Source: Actinomycetota bacterium
Lineage (GTDB): Bacteria; Actinomycetota; Actinomycetes; Nanopelagicales; Nanopelagicaceae
Assembly (NCBI GenBank): GCA_009726125.1
Contig: WLIT01000005.1
Location: 1-64,000, forward strand
DNA: 64,000 nucleotides
Direction of reading: 5' to 3'
In this document: positions 61,716 to 64,000 of the stretch, one piece after another
How positions within the stretch are numbered: position 1 is the stretch's first letter
Layout: every line of letters starts with the position of its first letter
Position numbers and translations under genes: made by a program
Notes under the pieces: generated by a model
What the model was told of the DNA's origin: nothing
What the model saw: only the letters and a program-made list of their open reading frames with translations
Database searches by the model: none

Positions 61716-64000
61716 CTAGTTTGCGCTTTCAGATTCCCGAATGCGTTGTGAAATTACCTCAGAAACCCCATCACCGCGCATTGTTACGCCATAAAGTGAA
61801 TCAGCAATCTCCATCGTACGCTTCTGGTGGGTAATAACAATTAATTGTGATTTTTCACGAAGCTCCTCGAAAACGCCAAGCAAACGACCTAAGTTTGTAT
61901 CATCGAGTGCAGCTTCAACTTCATCCATTACATAAAAGGGGCTTGGCCGTGCTTTGAAAATCGCGATAAGTAAGGCAACTGCGACCAGTGAACGTTCGCC
62001 ACCAGATAGGAGTGAGAGTCGCTTGATGCGCTTTCCTGGAGGCCTTGCCTCTACATCTACCCCCGCAGTCGTCATATCTTCTGGATTTGTAAGAATTAAT
62101 CGACCATCACCACCAGGAAAGAGTCTTTCAAAGATCAACTCAAATTCTCGAGCAGTGTCATCAAATGCCTCTTTGAAAATTTGTTGAACCTTGTCATCTA
62201 CCTCTTTGATAATGTCGAGTAGGTCGCGCTTAGTCTTCTTCAAATCTTCTAGTTGCTCGGCTAAGTAACGCAGGCGTTCTTCTAGAGATGAATACTCTTC
62301 TAGGGCTAGTGGGTTAATTTTCCCAAGTAGAACAAGTGAACGTTCGGCTTGTGCCAGACGCTTCTCTTGTTGATCACGGCGATAAGGAATCAAATCTCCA
62401 GGAACGAAGTTGCCTTCTTCATCTTCCACAAATGTTGGAACGCCATTTTCCGGACCATATTCATTTACTAGAGTAGAAACATCGACACCAAGCTCTTCAA
62501 TCGCCTTCTGTTCTAGGGCTTCAATACGTAGCCGCTGTTCAGCTCGGGCAATCTCATCACGATGAACGCTAGAGGTCAGAGCATCAAGTTCTGTTGTTAA
62601 CTCACGACTTCTAACCCGCAGGGCTAGAATTTCACTTTCCCGTTCGGATCGAGAAATTTCTAAACGTTCGCGTTCAGTTGAAGCTTTAGCAATTGAAGAT
62701 TCAATTTGGATTAGCGCTTCATATGCTGCATCGGCAACACCTTGAGCAGTTAGTGCGGCTACACCTCTTTGTTCACGGCGACTTATGGCACGAACCGCAG
62801 AGTCACGTTCATTCTGGGCGGCAGTTTCAAGTGCGCTAGCGCGAGCGATAAGTGCTGTGACGCGTTCCTCTAGAGTTCTTAAATTTAGTCGCGCTTCAAC
62901 TTCGGCAGATCTAGATGCTGAAACTCTAGACCGCAAATCTTCTAGATGTGTTAAATCTGGATCAACTGGAGTTTGGTGAGATTCAAACTGCGATATAGCA
63001 GCGCTTAAATCTGCTTCATCAGATTCCCTTTGGATATTAGCTTCAGCTAAAGAGGCCAGCACGCGTTCTACTTCACCTTGCGCGCTCTTTACATTCTGTC
63101 CGGCAACAGCCATCTGTTCTGCCAGCCCAGAAATTTTTGCATCTGACTCATTCATCTTTGAAAGAGCTAAATCGAAGATACTTTTGCGTGAGGCTAAAGT
63201 TTCAGTTGCGCGAACCACTTCAAATTTGATTCGATCACAAGTATTTGTGATTTCTTGTAATTGACTCTCAGTCTTCTCAATCAGCGCCGAAATTTCAATC
63301 GCAGAACTTTGAGCACTGGAACCACCGCGAACTCGGATTCGGCTAAGAACATCACCATCTCGCGTAATCGCAATCACTGAAGGATCAGCACGCAGCGCGC
63401 TCTCGGCTTCAGCTAAATCTTCAACTGCTACAAAGCCCGAGAGGAGTGCGGCGATTGCACTTGAAACTTCACTTGATGAAACCAAACTCGATAGCGAAGT
63501 AAAACCGCTTGGAACGGCGCGATTTGAAGATGTAAAACCGCTGTCACCATCAATTACCAATAGCTCAGATTGACCGGCACCTTCGCGCTTTAACATCGTC
63601 AACGCTGAAACCGCTGATGAAATATCTGAAACAACTACTGAGTCGGCCAGTGGTCCGAGGGCTGCTGAAACTGCAACTTCCCAACCAGGCGCAATGTTTA
63701 TTAGAGAGGAGAGACGACCGCGAGTACGAGTTCCACTTGTTAACACGACACCAGAGCCATCGCGATGTACCAAACTCTCCTGGAGTGCGCGCAAACGACC
63801 ATCTAAACCAGAACGAGTTCGTTGCGCTTCACTCTCTTTTAATTCGAGTTCAGATAATTCAGTTTGTGCAATTGCTAGTGAACTCTTTGCTGATTCAAAC
63901 TCTGCATCCAATCCCGGTTCGTTCGCATCTACGGAGGCAATCTGAGTTTCAAGTAGTGCAAACTCTTCTTGGGAATTTTGCAGACGTCCAGCAGCTTCAT
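61716..64000 (-). CDS. smc: chromosome segregation protein SMC (C-terminal part, truncated by window end)
   Basis: Hinge GRLSSLINIAPGWEVAVSAALGPLADSVVVSD, C-terminal LLSGGERSLVAVALLIAIFKARPSPFYVMDEVEAALDDTNLGRL; frame stays open past the ORF-track start at 63911 to 64000. Confidence 0.95.
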   Translation of the reverse strand, partial: EAAGRLQNSQEEFALLETQIASVDANEPGLDAEFESAKSSLAIAQTELSELELKESEAQRTRSGLDGRLRALQESLVHRDGSGVVLTSGTRTRGRLSSLINIAPGWEVAVSAALGPLADSVVVSDISSAVSALTMLKREGAGQSELLVIDGDSGFTSSNRAVPSGFTSLSSLVSSSEVSSAIAALLSGFVAVEDLAEAESALRADPSVIAITRDGDVLSRIRVRGGSSAQSSAIEISALIEKTESQLQEITNTCDRIKFEVVRATETLASRKSIFDLALSKMNESDAKISGLAEQMAVAGQNVKSAQGEVERVLASLAEANIQRESDEADLSAAISQFESHQTPVDPDLTHLEDLRSRVSASRSAEVEARLNLRTLEERVTALIARASALETAAQNERDSAVRAISRREQRGVAALTAQGVADAAYEALIQIESSIAKASTERERLEISRSERESEILALRVRSRELTTELDALTSSVHRDEIARAEQRLRIEALEQKAIEELGVDVSTLVNEYGPENGVPTFVEDEEGNFVPGDLIPYRRDQQEKRLAQAERSLVLLGKINPLALEEYSSLEERLRYLAEQLEDLKKTKRDLLDIIKEVDDKVQQIFKEAFDDTAREFELIFERLFPGGDGRLILTNPEDMTTAGVDVEARPPGKRIKRLSLLSGGERSLVAVALLIAIFKARPSPFYVMDEVEAALDDTNLGRLLGVFEELREKSQLIVITHQKRTMEIADSLYGVTMRGDGVSEVISQRIRESESAN

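Overview
This 64 kb window looks like a chromosomal segment from a low-to-moderate GC, compact actinobacterium. Gene content and order (DUF3000/DUF3093/DUF3159/DUF4191/DUF4193 families, smc-ftsY-amtB-glnK-glnD-ffh-rpsP-khpA-rimM-trmD, sucB-lipB-lipA, glnA next to RDD) are typical of Actinobacteria. The style resembles streamlined freshwater acI/Nanopelagicales-type genomes, but this taxon is inferred from gene content, not from a search. Genes are densely packed, with many 1-4 bp overlaps. I found no CRISPR array, transposase, prophage, rRNA or recognisable tRNA. Most of the window is housekeeping. The parts most worth a second look are: (i) an accessory block at about 14.1-22.5 kb, with a class III aminotransferase, class I amidotransferase, APC permease, divergent glutamine-synthetase-like ligase, aldehyde dehydrogenase, SDR and class II amidotransferase, which reads like a gamma-glutamyl-amine utilisation pathway; (ii) a structured 255 bp leader inside that block; (iii) a short protein joining a HisKA_3-like 'LHDD' helix to a LuxR HTH; (iv) a nested inverted repeat covering the ribosome-binding site of a thiolase/beta-oxidation operon; (v) a Nur-box-like site before a nickel/cobalt permease; and (vi) GlnR-box-like sites before both glnA and amtB. 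All functional names come from reading the translated ORFs by eye; no database search was run.
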